A stretch of DNA of 64,000 nucleotides from Sabulicella rubraurantiaca (GCF_017355885.1 NZ_JAFEUU010000007.1:124001-188000); one strand, 5' to 3'; positions 1 to 9,045 are shown, counted from the stretch's first letter. The notes: generated by a model from the letters alone, not told the origin. A program made the numbers and translations.

Positions 1-249
1 GCAGGCGAACTGGACCTCGTCGCCGAGCGCGACGGGCTGCTCGCCTTCGTCGAGGTGAAAGCCCGCCCTTCCTGGCGGGAGGCGGCCTTCGCCCTGACTA
101 CTCGGCAGCAGGCGCGGCTCATGGCCGCAGCCGAGGCCTGGATGGCGCATCACCCCGGCCATGGCGCGCAGGGCGTGCGCTTCGACGTGATCCTGGTGGC
201 GGCGGATGGCTCCGCCCGCCGGATCACGGATGCGTTTCGCCTCTGGTGA
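1..249 (+). CDS. YraN/UPF0102 family protein, 3' part only
   Basis: The reading frame is open from the first base of the window, so the start lies outside it. The visible 82 residues contain the family core: a GELDLVAE segment followed by FVEVKAR, which is the Asp...Glu-x-Lys arrangement of the endonuclease-like (PD-(D/E)xK-type) fold of UPF0102. A C-terminal RFDVILVAADG segment also fits YraN. The biochemical role of the family is not settled; YraN is often found near rRNA methyltransferase or ispH-type genes. The last 26 bases overlap, tail to tail, with the lactonase gene on the other strand. Identification is fairly secure, function is not. Confidence 0.85.
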   Translation, partial: AGELDLVAERDGLLAFVEVKARPSWREAAFALTTRQQARLMAAAEAWMAHHPGHGAQGVRFDVILVAADGSARRITDAFRLW

Positions 250-1207
250 CGGGCGCGTCGGGCCAGGTCGCGCCCTGCGCTGCGGTGTAGAGCGACATCA
301 GCATCGTCCCGCAGGTCATGAAGAGGCGGTTGCGGTGCCGCCCGCCGAAGGCGAGGTTGGCGCAGCGGATGGGCAGGTGGATGCGGCCGATCACCTCCCC
401 CTCCGGATTGAAGACGCAGACGCCGTCCAGCCCTTCGCCCATGCCCCAGCCGCACCACAGATTGCCGTCCAGATCCACGCGGAATCCGTCCGGCGTCTCG
501 CCCGGCGCGCAGCGATAGAAGAGGCGGCCTCCGTCGAGGCTGCGCCCATCCTGCGACACGCCGAAGGCACGGATCGTCCGGGGTTCCGAACCCGACTCTA
601 CGATGTAGAGGATGCGCTCGTCGGGCGAGAAGGCGAGGCCGTTGGGCCGCTGGATGCCGCTTGCCACCCGCGTCGCCGCGCCCGTCACGCCGTCGATGCG
701 GTAGACATCGGTCGGCAGTTCGCGTGGCGCGCGCTCGCCCTCATAGAAGCCGAGGATGCCGAAGGGCGGGTCGGTGAACCAGATGCTGTCGTCGGACTTC
801 ACGACCAGATCGTTGGGGGAGTTCAGCCGCTTTCCCTCGAAGTGGCTCGCCACGGTGCTGATGCGCCCGTCATGCTCGGTGCGGGTGACGCTGCGGCTCC
901 CGTGCTCGCAGGAAACGAGGCGGCCCTGGCGGTCCCGCGTGTGGCCGTTGGCGTTGTTCGACGGCTTGCGGAACTCCGTGGCCAGACCGGTTTCCTCGCT
1001 CCAGCGCAGGATGGCGTTGTTGGGGATGTCGGAGAAGAACAGGCAGCGCTGGTCGCCGAACCACACCGGACCCTCGGCCCAGCGGAAGCCCGTGGCCAGC
1101 ACCTCCACATGCGCGGCGTTCAGGCGGTAGCGGGCGAAGGAGGGGTGGACGATCTCGATCGCCGGGTCGGGATAGCGGACGACCTCGCTCCAGCGCCCGC
1201 CCGGCAT
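224..1207 (-). CDS. SMP-30/gluconolactonase/LRE family sugar lactonase
   Basis: This 327-residue protein has the six-bladed propeller pattern of the SMP-30 family: an early AEGPVWF segment carrying the usual metal-ligand Glu, then SPNDLVVKSDDSIWFTDP and RPNGLAFSPDE, the conserved Asn/Asp positions of blades 3-4. Family members hydrolyse sugar lactones to aldonic acids using one divalent metal ion. The ATG directly follows the stop of the RraA-like gene with no bases between, so the two are translationally coupled in a minus-strand operon with an IlvD/Edd dehydratase. Neighbours suggest a sugar or sugar-acid lactone as substrate. Which lactone cannot be told from sequence. The 3' end overlaps the yraN-type gene by 26 bases. 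Confidence 0.9.
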   Translation of the reverse strand: MPGGRWSEVVRYPDPAIEIVHPSFARYRLNAAHVEVLATGFRWAEGPVWFGDQRCLFFSDIPNNAILRWSEETGLATEFRKPSNNANGHTRDRQGRLVSCEHGSRSVTRTEHDGRISTVASHFEGKRLNSPNDLVVKSDDSIWFTDPPFGILGFYEGERAPRELPTDVYRIDGVTGAATRVASGIQRPNGLAFSPDERILYIVESGSEPRTIRAFGVSQDGRSLDGGRLFYRCAPGETPDGFRVDLDGNLWCGWGMGEGLDGVCVFNPEGEVIGRIHLPIRCANLAFGGRHRNRLFMTCGTMLMSLYTAAQGATWPDAPVTRGETHP

Positions 1208-1927
1208 CTAGCGGCCCTTCTCCTTCCGCCATGCGGCGAAGATCTCCAGGTTGCGCGGGTCGGTCGCGGGGTAGAGGCCGCGGATGCTGTGCCCGTCCTT
1301 CACGCGCTCGGTGACGAAATCCTCGTAGGCCGTCATCTCCGTCGCTTCGGCCGCGATCTCGTCGGCGAGGTGGGCGGGAATGACGATCACCCCATCCCCG
1401 TCGCCCACCAGCACGTCGCCGGGAAAGACCGGCGCGTCGCCGCAGGCGATGGGCTCGTTCAGGGCGATGGCGTGGTTCAGCGTTAGGTTAGTGGGAGCGG
1501 AGGGGCGGTGGTGATAGGCCGGGATGCCCAGCGCCGCGATCTCCACGCTGTCGCGGAACCCGCCATCGGTGACGACGCCGGCCACGCCGCGAGCCATCAG
1601 CCGCGCCACCAATATACCCCCGGCCGAGGCGGCGCGCGCATCCTTGCGGCTGTCCATCACCATCACGTGGCCGGGCGGGCAGGTTTCCACCCCCTTGCGC
1701 TGCGGGTGCTCGGGGTCCTTGAACGCCTCCAGCGTGTTGAGGTCCTCGCGCGCCGGGATGTAGCGCAGGGTGAAGGCCTCGCCGACCATGGAGTCCCCGC
1801 CTGGCGGGTGCAGGGGGTGGACATCCTGGATCATCTGCTGGCGGAAGCCGCGCTTGAACAGGGCGGTCGCCAGGGTGGCCGTGCTGACGCGCTTCAGCTT
1901 CGCGCGGGTCTCGTCGGATAGCGGCAT
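1208..1927 (-). CDS. RraA-fold protein, probable class II pyruvate-type aldolase
   Basis: The ATG at 1927 is chosen because family homology begins at MPLSDETRAKLKRVSTATL; a longer frame upstream would run into the dehydratase gene. The protein is 239 residues. It belongs to the RraA/dimethylmenaquinone-methyltransferase-like fold, which includes 4-hydroxy-4-methyl-2-oxoglutarate aldolases. Residues 103-129 read GG, twenty residues, R125-D126, two residues, E129, matching the conserved metal and pyruvate-binding stretch of these aldolases. It lies 10 bases after the IlvD/Edd dehydratase gene and abuts the lactonase gene. From context it may split the 2-keto-3-deoxy sugar acid made by the dehydratase (inference). 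RNase E regulation, the function of E. coli RraA, is less likely here. Confidence 0.8.
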   Translation of the reverse strand: MPLSDETRAKLKRVSTATLATALFKRGFRQQMIQDVHPLHPPGGDSMVGEAFTLRYIPAREDLNTLEAFKDPEHPQRKGVETCPPGHVMVMDSRKDARAASAGGILVARLMARGVAGVVTDGGFRDSVEIAALGIPAYHHRPSAPTNLTLNHAIALNEPIACGDAPVFPGDVLVGDGDGVIVIPAHLADEIAAEATEMTAYEDFVTERVKDGHSIRGLYPATDPRNLEIFAAWRKEKGR

Positions 1928-1937
1928 GGCGCGTCCC

Positions 1938-3671
1938 TCAATAGATGGCGGGTTCGGCGACCGGGGCGCCGAAATCGCTGCGGAGGAAGTCGAAGTCGCA
2001 GCCCAGATTGGCCTGCTGGATGTGGCGGCTGAACATGTAGCCATAGCCGCGCTCGTAGCGCCGCTCGGGCGGGGTCCAGGCGGCGCGGCGCGCCTCCAGC
2101 TCCTCGGCGCTCACCTCGATGTCGATGCGGCGGGCATCCACGTCGAGGGAGACGATGTCGCCGTTGCGCAGCAGGGCCAGCGGCCCGCCGACGAAGCTTT
2201 CCGGCGCGACGTGCAGCACACAGGCGCCATAGGAGGTGCCGGACATGCGCGCGTCGCTGATCCTCAGCATGTCGCGGTGGCCCTGCTTCAGCAGCGCCTT
2301 GGGCATGGGCAGCATCCCCCATTCCGGCATGCCCGGCCCGCCGAGCGGGCCCGCGTTGCGCAGCACCATGACGTGGTCGGGCGTCACGTCCCAGGATTCG
2401 TCTTCCACCGCCTTCTTCATGGAGGGGTAGTCGTCGAACACCACCGCCGGGCCGCGATGCTTGAGGAATCGCTGGTCCATGGCGGCGGGCTTGATGACGC
2501 AGCCATCGGGGGCGAGGTTGCCCTTCAGCACCGCCAGCGAGCCCTCGCCGTAGATCGGGTTCTCCACCGTGCGGATCACGTCGTCGTTGAAGCAGCGCGC
2601 GCCGGCGATGTTCTCGCCCAGGGTGCGGCCGTTCACCGTCAGGCAGGACAGGTCCAGGTGGTCCTTGATCCGGTCCATCAGGGCGCGGATCCCGCCGGCA
2701 TAGAAGAAATCCTCCATCAGGTAGGAGGTGCCGGAGGGGCGGACATTGCCGATCACCGGCACACAGCGGCTTGCCGCCTCGAAATCGTCGAGGCCGATCT
2801 CCTGTCCCGCGCGGCGGGCCATGGCGATGAGATGGATGATCGCGTTGGTGGAACAGCCCATCGCCATGGCGACGGCGATGGCGTTCAGGAAGGCGGTGCG
2901 GGTCTGGAAGCGCGAAGGGCGCAGATCCTCCCACACCATCTCCACGGCGCGGCGGCCGCTTTCCGAGCACATGCGGATATGCCCGGCATCCGGGGCGGGG
3001 ATGGAGGAGCCGCCGGGCAGCACCCACCCCACCGCCTCGGCGATGGCGGTCATGGTGCTGGCCGTGCCCATGGTCATGCAGGTGCCGGGCGAGCGGGCAA
3101 TGCCCGCCTCCACCCCCAGCCAATCCTCCTGCGTGATGGTGCCGGCGCGCAGTTCATCCCAGTATTTCCAGGAATCGCTGCCGGAGCCGAGCGTCTTGCC
3201 CTGGAAGTTGCCGCGCAGCATCGGCCCGGCCGGAACATAGATGGCCGGAATGTCCATGGAGGTGGCGCCCAGCAGCAGCCCGGGCGTGGTCTTGTCGCAG
3301 CCGCCCATCAGCACCGCCCCGTCCACGGGGTGGGAGCGCAGCAGCTCCTCCGTCTCCATCGCCAGCATGTTGCGGTAGAGCATGGTGGTGGGCTTCACGA
3401 AGCTCTCGGAGACGGAGAGCGCCGGGAGCTCCACCGGGAAGCCGCCCGCCATCAGGATGCCGCGCTTCACATCCTCCACCCGCGTCTTGAAGTGGGAATG
3501 GCAGGGCTGGAGGTCGGACCAGGTGTTGACGATGGCGATGACCGGGCGGCCCTGCCACTCCTCCGGCGCGTAGCCCATCTGCATGGCGCGGGAGCGGTGG
3601 CCGAAGGAGCGGAGATCGGCCGGGCCGAACCAGCGGGCGGAGCGCAGATCGGCGGGGCTCTTGCGGGTCAT
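1938..3671 (-). CDS. IlvD/Edd family sugar-acid dehydratase (L-arabinonate/D-xylonate dehydratase-like)
   Basis: This 577-residue enzyme has the complete IlvD/Edd architecture. Candidate iron-sulfur cluster cysteines are C57 (QPCHSH), C125 (GGCDKTTP) and C198 (PGTCMTMG). The C-terminal MSGTSYGACVLHVAPE segment holds the serine proposed as catalytic base in this family. The N-terminal RSARWFGPADLRSFGHR and overall length are closer to [2Fe-2S] sugar-acid dehydratases than to branched-chain dihydroxy-acid dehydratase. Start at 3671 fits the family N-terminus; an in-frame extension to 3758 has no homology. It heads a minus-strand operon with the RraA-like and SMP-30-like genes, suggesting lactone to acid to keto-deoxy acid conversion. 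Substrate is inferred only. Confidence 0.88.
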   Translation of the reverse strand: MTRKSPADLRSARWFGPADLRSFGHRSRAMQMGYAPEEWQGRPVIAIVNTWSDLQPCHSHFKTRVEDVKRGILMAGGFPVELPALSVSESFVKPTTMLYRNMLAMETEELLRSHPVDGAVLMGGCDKTTPGLLLGATSMDIPAIYVPAGPMLRGNFQGKTLGSGSDSWKYWDELRAGTITQEDWLGVEAGIARSPGTCMTMGTASTMTAIAEAVGWVLPGGSSIPAPDAGHIRMCSESGRRAVEMVWEDLRPSRFQTRTAFLNAIAVAMAMGCSTNAIIHLIAMARRAGQEIGLDDFEAASRCVPVIGNVRPSGTSYLMEDFFYAGGIRALMDRIKDHLDLSCLTVNGRTLGENIAGARCFNDDVIRTVENPIYGEGSLAVLKGNLAPDGCVIKPAAMDQRFLKHRGPAVVFDDYPSMKKAVEDESWDVTPDHVMVLRNAGPLGGPGMPEWGMLPMPKALLKQGHRDMLRISDARMSGTSYGACVLHVAPESFVGGPLALLRNGDIVSLDVDARRIDIEVSAEELEARRAAWTPPERRYERGYGYMFSRHIQQANLGCDFDFLRSDFGAPVAEPAIY

Positions 3672-3762
3672 GGCGTTTCCTCGGAAGCGAAGGTCCGCCC
3701 CGGGACACAGGACCGGGGCGCGGAACCCGAGAATTCCGCCACTGGCCCCGAGGGGCAAGCCC

Positions 3763-4419
3763 TCAGGACGCCAGGGCGACCTCGATCAGCCTTTCCAGCA
3801 CCTCCGGTTCCTGCGCGCCGGCGATGGCGTGGACGCCATCCACCAGGAAGCAGGGCACGCCGTTGATGCCCAGGCGGTGCGCCCGGAGATTTTCCAGGTG
3901 GACCCATTCCGTCTCGCCCTGCCCGGCGAGGAAGCTGCGCGTCTCCTCCGCATCCAGCCCTTCCGCGGCGGCGAGGGCGACCAGCGTCTCGGCTTGGCCG
4001 ATGTCGCGCCCCTCGGCGAAATAGGCGCGGAAGATCGCGGAGACGAGCGAGGCAGCCGGCACGTGCCGCCCCGCCCAGCGCAGGAGCCGGTGCGCGTCGA
4101 GCGAGGAGGGGACACGGCGCTGCAGATCGAATCGGAAGGGGATGCCCTCCGCCGCGCCCAGCTCGGCAATGGCGCCGTGGAGGCGCCGCGCCCGTTCCTC
4201 TCCGCCGAACTTGCGGGTCAGCCAGTCCTGACGGGGCGTGCCGCCCGGGGCGATGTCCGGATTGAGGAGGAAGGGCCGCCACAGAAGCTCGGCCTGGAGG
4301 TCGGGGCGGGCCGCCAGCACCCGCAGCAGCCGCGCGATGCCCAGGTGGCACCAGGGGCAGACGAAGTCGAAGACGACCTCGATGGACAGGCGGGGGGGTG
4401 GTGGGGCCAGGATGTTCAC
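3763..4419 (-). CDS. FrnE-type DsbA family oxidoreductase
   Basis: A 218-residue thioredoxin-fold protein with a CPWC active site at residues 21-24 (DFVCPWCHLG), a helical insertion, and a C-terminal NGVPCFLVDG segment that supplies the cis-proline loop. This is the 2-hydroxychromene-2-carboxylate isomerase/FrnE branch of the DsbA superfamily; it has no signal peptide, so it probably acts in the cytoplasm. The start is a GTG at 4419 (VNILAPPPP). An in-frame ATG at 4488 would extend into the divergent permease gene and adds no homology. It is 91 bases upstream of the dehydratase gene on the same strand. The biological substrate is unknown. Confidence 0.82.
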   Translation of the reverse strand: MNILAPPPPRLSIEVVFDFVCPWCHLGIARLLRVLAARPDLQAELLWRPFLLNPDIAPGGTPRQDWLTRKFGGEERARRLHGAIAELGAAEGIPFRFDLQRRVPSSLDAHRLLRWAGRHVPAASLVSAIFRAYFAEGRDIGQAETLVALAAAEGLDAEETRSFLAGQGETEWVHLENLRAHRLGINGVPCFLVDGVHAIAGAQEPEVLERLIEVALAS

Positions 4420-4466
4420 GGCAGGACACTCTATCCGAAGGGGGCGGCTTGCGGCAAAGGGAAGGG

Positions 4467-5519
4467 ATGCGGGACGAGCTGATCGCACGGATCATCGGGC
4501 TGGCGGCGGCTGCGGCGCTGACCGCGGCGTGCTTCCTTGTCCTCCGACCCTTCATCTCCGCCCTGCTTTGGGCGGTGATCCTGGCCTTCGTCACCTGGCC
4601 AGCGTACCGCTTCCTCACCGACCAGGCCCGGCTGCGGCCCACTGCCGCCGCGCTCGTCATGGTGATCGCGGAGTTCCTGCTCATCGCCGTGCCGATCCTG
4701 CTCGCCGCCCCGGTGCGCGGCGAGGAGATCGAGGGCATCCGACGCTGGATCGAGCGGCTGCTGATCGAAGGGCCGCCTGACCTGTCCCCCTTCCTGGTGG
4801 CCATCCCCTTCGTGGGCGCCTCGCTTGCCGAATGGGCGCGAGGCTTCGTCGGCGACATGGGGGGGATGCTTTCGACCCTTGAGCCCTATGCGGGCGCCAT
4901 CGCGCAGAGCGCCCTGTCCGTGCTGCTGGCCGTGCTGTCCGGGGTAGCGGAGGTGGTGATCGCCATCATCCTCACCTTCTTCTTCTATCGGGACGGGCCT
5001 GCCATCGCGGCGCGGGCCTTGGCCGTGCTGCGGCGCCTCGCGGGGGAGCGGGCGGACCGGCTCTGGCTGCTCACCGCCAATGTCACGCGGGGGGTGGTCT
5101 ATGGGCTGCTCGGCACCGCGCTGGCCCAGGGCTTCATGACGGCGATCGGGCTCTGGATCTCGGGGGTGCCGAACCCGGTGCTGCTGGGGGTGATCGCGGC
5201 ATGCATCTCCATCCTGCCCGTGGGCGCGCCACTGGTCTGGATCCCCGCCGCCATCTGGCTCTTCGCCACGGGCTCGACCGGATGGGGCATCTTCCTGGCG
5301 CTGTATGGGGCGCTCGGCATTTCCTCCGTGGACAATGTGATCCGGCCCTGGCTGATCGCCCGCGGCGCCGACCTGCCGCTGCTGCTGACCATTCTCGGAG
5401 CGCTGGGCGGGGTCTTCGCCTTCGGATTCCTGGGATTGTTCCTCGGCCCAGTGGCGCTGGCGCTGGGCTATACCCTGCTCAAGGATTGGGCTTCCAACAC
5501 GGCCGAGCCGGGCCTATAG
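4467..5519 (+). CDS. AI-2E family transporter (YdiK/TqsA-like permease)
   Basis: A 350-residue membrane protein with about eight hydrophobic segments in the AI-2E (UPF0118) pattern: two near the N-terminus (residues 10-45), a soluble loop with an amphipathic helix around 80-130, then the later helices. The C-terminal half carries the family features ISILPVGAPLVWIPAAI and DNVIRPWLI. Start ATG at 4467 follows a purine-rich AAAGGGAAGGG ribosome site; the longer frame to 4398 overlaps the divergent gene. Members export small molecules or ions, including AI-2 in E. coli TqsA and Na+/H+ antiport in others; the substrate cannot be assigned here. Confidence 0.87.
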   Translation: MRDELIARIIGLAAAAALTAACFLVLRPFISALLWAVILAFVTWPAYRFLTDQARLRPTAAALVMVIAEFLLIAVPILLAAPVRGEEIEGIRRWIERLLIEGPPDLSPFLVAIPFVGASLAEWARGFVGDMGGMLSTLEPYAGAIAQSALSVLLAVLSGVAEVVIAIILTFFFYRDGPAIAARALAVLRRLAGERADRLWLLTANVTRGVVYGLLGTALAQGFMTAIGLWISGVPNPVLLGVIAACISILPVGAPLVWIPAAIWLFATGSTGWGIFLALYGALGISSVDNVIRPWLIARGADLPLLLTILGALGGVFAFGFLGLFLGPVALALGYTLLKDWASNTAEPGL

Positions 5520-5570
5520 CGGGGAATCCCTGGGCCCACGGCCCACGGGGAGGCCTTCTGGAGAAAGCGG

Positions 5571-7151
5571 ATGATCCGACGCCTGTTCCTCGTCGCGGCG
5601 GCGCTCCTTGCCGTTGCCGGCGCCGCGGAGGCGCGCACGGTGCGCTGGGCCGCGAGCGGCGATCCGAACACGATGGACCCGCACAGCCAGAACGTGGGCA
5701 CCGTCACCATGGTGCTGCAGCAGATCTATGACGCGCTGATCGCCCGCAACCAGCGGCTTGGGCTCGAGCCGGGCCTCGCCCTGTCCTGGAGCCAGGTGGA
5801 GCCGACGCGCTGGCGCTTCATGTTGAGGCAGGGCGTGAAGTTCCACGAGGGCGAGGATTTCACCGCCGACGACGTGGTGTTCAGCATCACCCGTTCCCTG
5901 CAGCCCACCAGCAATTTCGGCATCTTCGTGGACACGATCGACCATGCCGAGGCGGTGGACCGCCACACGGTGGACATCGTGACCAAGGCGCCGGACCCGA
6001 TCCTGCCCAACAAGCTCGCCAGCGTCTACATGATGTCGAGGTCCTGGTCCGAGCGGCACAACGCGACCCGCCCGCAGAACACCCGCCAGCGGGAGGAGAT
6101 GCACACGGTCCGCAACACCAACGGAACCGGCGCCTATCGCCTCCAGTCGCGGGAGCCGGATGTCCGTACCGTGCTGGTCCGCAACAATGACTGGTGGGGC
6201 TGGGCCGACGCGTCGAACAACGGCAACGTGACCGAGGTGGTGTTCCGCCCCATCGCCTCCGACGCCACGCGCGTCGCGGCGCTTCTGTCGGGCGAGATCG
6301 ACTTCGTGATGGACCCGCCCCTGCAGGATTTGAACCGGCTGCGCCAGGCCGGCAACACCCGCGTGCTGGAAGGCCCCGAGGTCCGCACCCTGTTCATCGC
6401 CATGGACGTCGGCCGGGACGAGCTGCTGTACAGCGATGTGCGTGGCCGCAACCCGCTGCGCGACGTGCGGGTGCGCCGCGCCCTCTATCAGGCCATCGAC
6501 ATCCAGGCGATCCACCGCACCACCATGCGCGGCCAGAGCGTCGTCACCGGCACCCTCTTCCCCGAGCAGGTGAACGGCTACGTGCGCGAGGAGGATGTGC
6601 GCCTTCCCTACGACCAGGCCCGCGCCCGCGCCCAGCTGGCCGAGGCTGGCTATCCGAACGGGTTCGAGATCACGCTCGACTGCTCCAACAACCGCTACAT
6701 CAACGACGAGCAGATCTGCCAGGCCATCGCGGCGATGTGGACGCGGGTGGGGGTGCGGACGCGGCTGAACGCGATGCCGCTGGCGCCCTTCTTCGCGAAG
6801 ATCCAGCGCGACGACAGCAGCATCTACATGCTGGGCTGGGGCGTGCCGACGCTGGATGCGCTGTATTCCTTCCAGTCCCTGCTGGCGACCCGCAACGGTG
6901 CGCAGGGCGATGGCATCTGGAACTTTGGCCGCTACAGCAACCCCCAGATGGACGTGCTGGTCCAGCGCATGAAGACCGAGACGGGCGAGGCGCGGCAGGC
7001 GGCGATCCGTGACGCGCTGCGCCTGTACCGGGAGGACGTGCCGCATATCCCGGTGCACCACCAGATGATCCCCTGGGCGATGCGCTCCAACATTTCCATG
7101 CCGCACATGGCGAACAACCAGCCCTATTTCCGCTGGACCACGGTCAACTAA
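5571..7151 (+). CDS. ABC transporter periplasmic substrate-binding protein, peptide/nickel family (SBP_bac_5)
   Basis: This 526-residue family 5 solute-binding protein starts with a cleavable signal peptide (MIRRLFLVAAALLAVAGAAEA) and a typical early WAASGDPNTMDPHSQN strand. It continues with LRQGVKFHEGEDFTADDV and DVRVRRALYQAIDI, both hallmarks of the DppA/OppA/GsiB group. A GGAGAAA ribosome site lies just before the ATG. It is the first gene of a complete importer operon with two permeases and two ATPases. The family binds oligopeptides, glutathione, nickel, opines or sugar-oligomers; nothing in the sequence picks one. Confidence 0.93.
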   Translation: MIRRLFLVAAALLAVAGAAEARTVRWAASGDPNTMDPHSQNVGTVTMVLQQIYDALIARNQRLGLEPGLALSWSQVEPTRWRFMLRQGVKFHEGEDFTADDVVFSITRSLQPTSNFGIFVDTIDHAEAVDRHTVDIVTKAPDPILPNKLASVYMMSRSWSERHNATRPQNTRQREEMHTVRNTNGTGAYRLQSREPDVRTVLVRNNDWWGWADASNNGNVTEVVFRPIASDATRVAALLSGEIDFVMDPPLQDLNRLRQAGNTRVLEGPEVRTLFIAMDVGRDELLYSDVRGRNPLRDVRVRRALYQAIDIQAIHRTTMRGQSVVTGTLFPEQVNGYVREEDVRLPYDQARARAQLAEAGYPNGFEITLDCSNNRYINDEQICQAIAAMWTRVGVRTRLNAMPLAPFFAKIQRDDSSIYMLGWGVPTLDALYSFQSLLATRNGAQGDGIWNFGRYSNPQMDVLVQRMKTETGEARQAAIRDALRLYREDVPHIPVHHQMIPWAMRSNISMPHMANNQPYFRWTTVN

Positions 7152-7159
7152 GGAACTCG

Positions 7160-8140
7160 ATGTTCTCCTTCATCGTCTCGCGCCTGCTCCAGGCGCTGCC
7201 CGTCATGCTGGTCGTGTCCTTCATCTCCTTCGCCATGTTCGCCTATGTGGGCGACCCGGTGGCGATCATGCTGGGGCAGGACTTCACCGAGGCGCAGCGC
7301 CAGGCGCTGGTGCAGGAGCTGGGGCTGGACAAGCCTTTCTTCGTCCAGTTCCTCACCTTCCTGGGCAACGCGATCCAGGGCGAGTTTGGCCTGTCTTACC
7401 GCCTTTCCCGCCCCGTCGCGGAACTGATCGCGGAGCGTGCCCCGGCCACGCTGGAACTCGCGCTCTGCGCCGCGATCATCGCCATGGCGGTGGGCGTGCC
7501 GATGGGGGTCTACACTGGCCTCTACCGCAATTCCTGGCTGAGCCGCATCTTCCTGACCTTCTCCCTCATCGGCGTGTCGCTGCCGACCTTCCTGATCGGC
7601 ATCCTGCTCATCCTCGTCTTCTCGGTCTGGCTCGGCTGGCTGCCCTCCTTCGGGCGCGGCGACGTGGTGCGGCTGGGGTGGTGGAGCACAGGGCTGCTCA
7701 CTTGGTCCGGGATCAAGGCGTTGATCCTGCCGGCCATTACCCTCGGCCTGTTCCAGCTCACCCTCATCATGCGCCTCGTCCGCTCCGAGATGATGGAAGT
7801 GCTCCGGACCGACTACATCAAATTCGCCCGCGCCCGCGGCCTGCCCAACCGGGCGGTGCATTTCGGCCATGCGCTGAAGAACACGCTGGTGCCGGTCATC
7901 ACCATCGCCGGCCTGCAGCTGGGGGCCATCATCGCCTTCGCCATCGTCACCGAGACGGTGTTCCAGTGGCCGGGCATGGGGCTGCTCTTCATCCAGAGCG
8001 TGGGCGCCGCGGATATTCCCGTCATGGCGGCCTATCTGATGATGATCGCGGCCGTCTTCGTTTCCATCAACCTGATCGTTGACCTGCTCTACTACGCCGT
8101 GGATCCCAGGCTACGCATCGGACGGGGCCGGGGCCACTGA
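7160..8140 (+). CDS. ABC transporter permease, DppB/OppB family
   Basis: A 326-residue inner-membrane permease with six predicted helices. The first is at residues 9-30 (LQALPVMLVVSFISFAMF), and the BPD-transport EAA-type loop is FARARGLPNRAVHFGHALKN. The C-terminal TETVFQWPGMGLLFIQ is a strong DppB signature. It starts 8 bases after the binding-protein stop, and its stop is one base before the next permease ATG, so co-translation is likely. With its partner it forms the membrane channel of the peptide/nickel-type importer. Confidence 0.93.
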   Translation: MFSFIVSRLLQALPVMLVVSFISFAMFAYVGDPVAIMLGQDFTEAQRQALVQELGLDKPFFVQFLTFLGNAIQGEFGLSYRLSRPVAELIAERAPATLELALCAAIIAMAVGVPMGVYTGLYRNSWLSRIFLTFSLIGVSLPTFLIGILLILVFSVWLGWLPSFGRGDVVRLGWWSTGLLTWSGIKALILPAITLGLFQLTLIMRLVRSEMMEVLRTDYIKFARARGLPNRAVHFGHALKNTLVPVITIAGLQLGAIIAFAIVTETVFQWPGMGLLFIQSVGAADIPVMAAYLMMIAAVFVSINLIVDLLYYAVDPRLRIGRGRGH

Positions 8141-8141
8141 G

Positions 8142-9044
8142 ATGAAGGCGTTCTTCGATTCGGACCTGTGGTGGTCCTTCACCCGCTCGCCGGTCACGAT
8201 GATCTCGGCCCTGGTGGCGTTCATCTGCATCGCCGGCGCGGTGCTGGCGCCGGTGCTGGCGCCGCACAATCCCTTCGACCTCGCATCGTTGCAGCTCATG
8301 GACGCCTTCAAGCCCCCCGCATGGGGTGAGGAGGGCGATGCGACCTATCCGCTTGGCACGGACGACCAGGGGCGGGACATGCTCTCCGCCATCATGTACG
8401 GGGCGCGCGTCTCCCTGCTGGTCGGGTTCTGCGCGGTGATCTTCTCCACCACGCTGGGCGTCGTGCTCGGCCTGCTGGCCGGCTACCTGGGCGGGCGGAC
8501 GGATGCGGTGCTGATGCGCATTGCCGACATCCAGCTCACCTTCCCCTCCATCCTCGTCGCGCTGCTGGTGGATGGCGTCGTCCGCGCCGCCCTCCCGCGC
8601 GAGGTGCACGACCAGATCGCGCTCTTCGTCGTGATCTTCGCCATCGGCATCTCCAACTGGCCGCAATTCGCCCGCACCGTGCGCGGCTCGACCCTGGTGG
8701 AGCGCAACAAGGAATACGTGCAGGCCGCGCGGGTGATCGGGCTGCGCCCCCTCGCCATCATGCGCTCCCACGTGCTGCCCAATGTCATGTCGCCCGTGCT
8801 GGTGATCGCGACGCTCAACCTCGGCTTTGCCATCCTGGCCGAGGCGACCTTGTCCTTCCTAGGCGTCGGCGTGCCGCCGACCCAGCCCTCGCTGGGGACC
8901 CTCATCCGCATCGGCAATGATTTCCTCTTTTCCGGCGAGTGGTGGATCACCATCTTTCCCGGTGTCGCGCTGATCCTGATGGTGCTGTCGGTCAACCTGC
9001 TCGGTGACTGGCTGCGCGACGCCCTCAACCCGAAGCTTCGCTGA
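8142..9044 (+). CDS. ABC transporter permease, DppC/OppC family
   Basis: A 300-residue permease with the DppC layout: an N-terminal helix (residues 18-42), the conserved PLGTDDQGRDMLSAIMYGAR segment, and the coupling loop QAARVIGLRPLAIMRSHVLPN. It ends with SFLGVGVPPTQPSLGTLI, diagnostic of the family. The ATG at 8142 follows the upstream stop by one base and homology begins there; an earlier in-frame ATG at 8079 would sit inside the dppB-like gene. It pairs with that gene to form the translocation pore. Confidence 0.93.
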   Translation: MKAFFDSDLWWSFTRSPVTMISALVAFICIAGAVLAPVLAPHNPFDLASLQLMDAFKPPAWGEEGDATYPLGTDDQGRDMLSAIMYGARVSLLVGFCAVIFSTTLGVVLGLLAGYLGGRTDAVLMRIADIQLTFPSILVALLVDGVVRAALPREVHDQIALFVVIFAIGISNWPQFARTVRGSTLVERNKEYVQAARVIGLRPLAIMRSHVLPNVMSPVLVIATLNLGFAILAEATLSFLGVGVPPTQPSLGTLIRIGNDFLFSGEWWITIFPGVALILMVLSVNLLGDWLRDALNPKLR

Positions 9045-9045
9045 G

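Noticed and set aside
3697-3719. GCCCCGG-N9-CCGGGGC hairpin upstream of the dehydratase gene as a riboswitch or operator
   Set aside because: Seven-base GC stems of this kind are expected by chance in DNA of this composition, and no further conserved structure is visible.
1770-3866. A 698-codon plus-strand frame, and similar long frames at 206-1486, 5514-7106 (minus), 12182-13693 and 27580-29430 (minus)
   Set aside because: They lie antisense to well-recognised genes, are His/Arg/Ala-rich without family features, and result from high GC content in the third codon position of the real genes.
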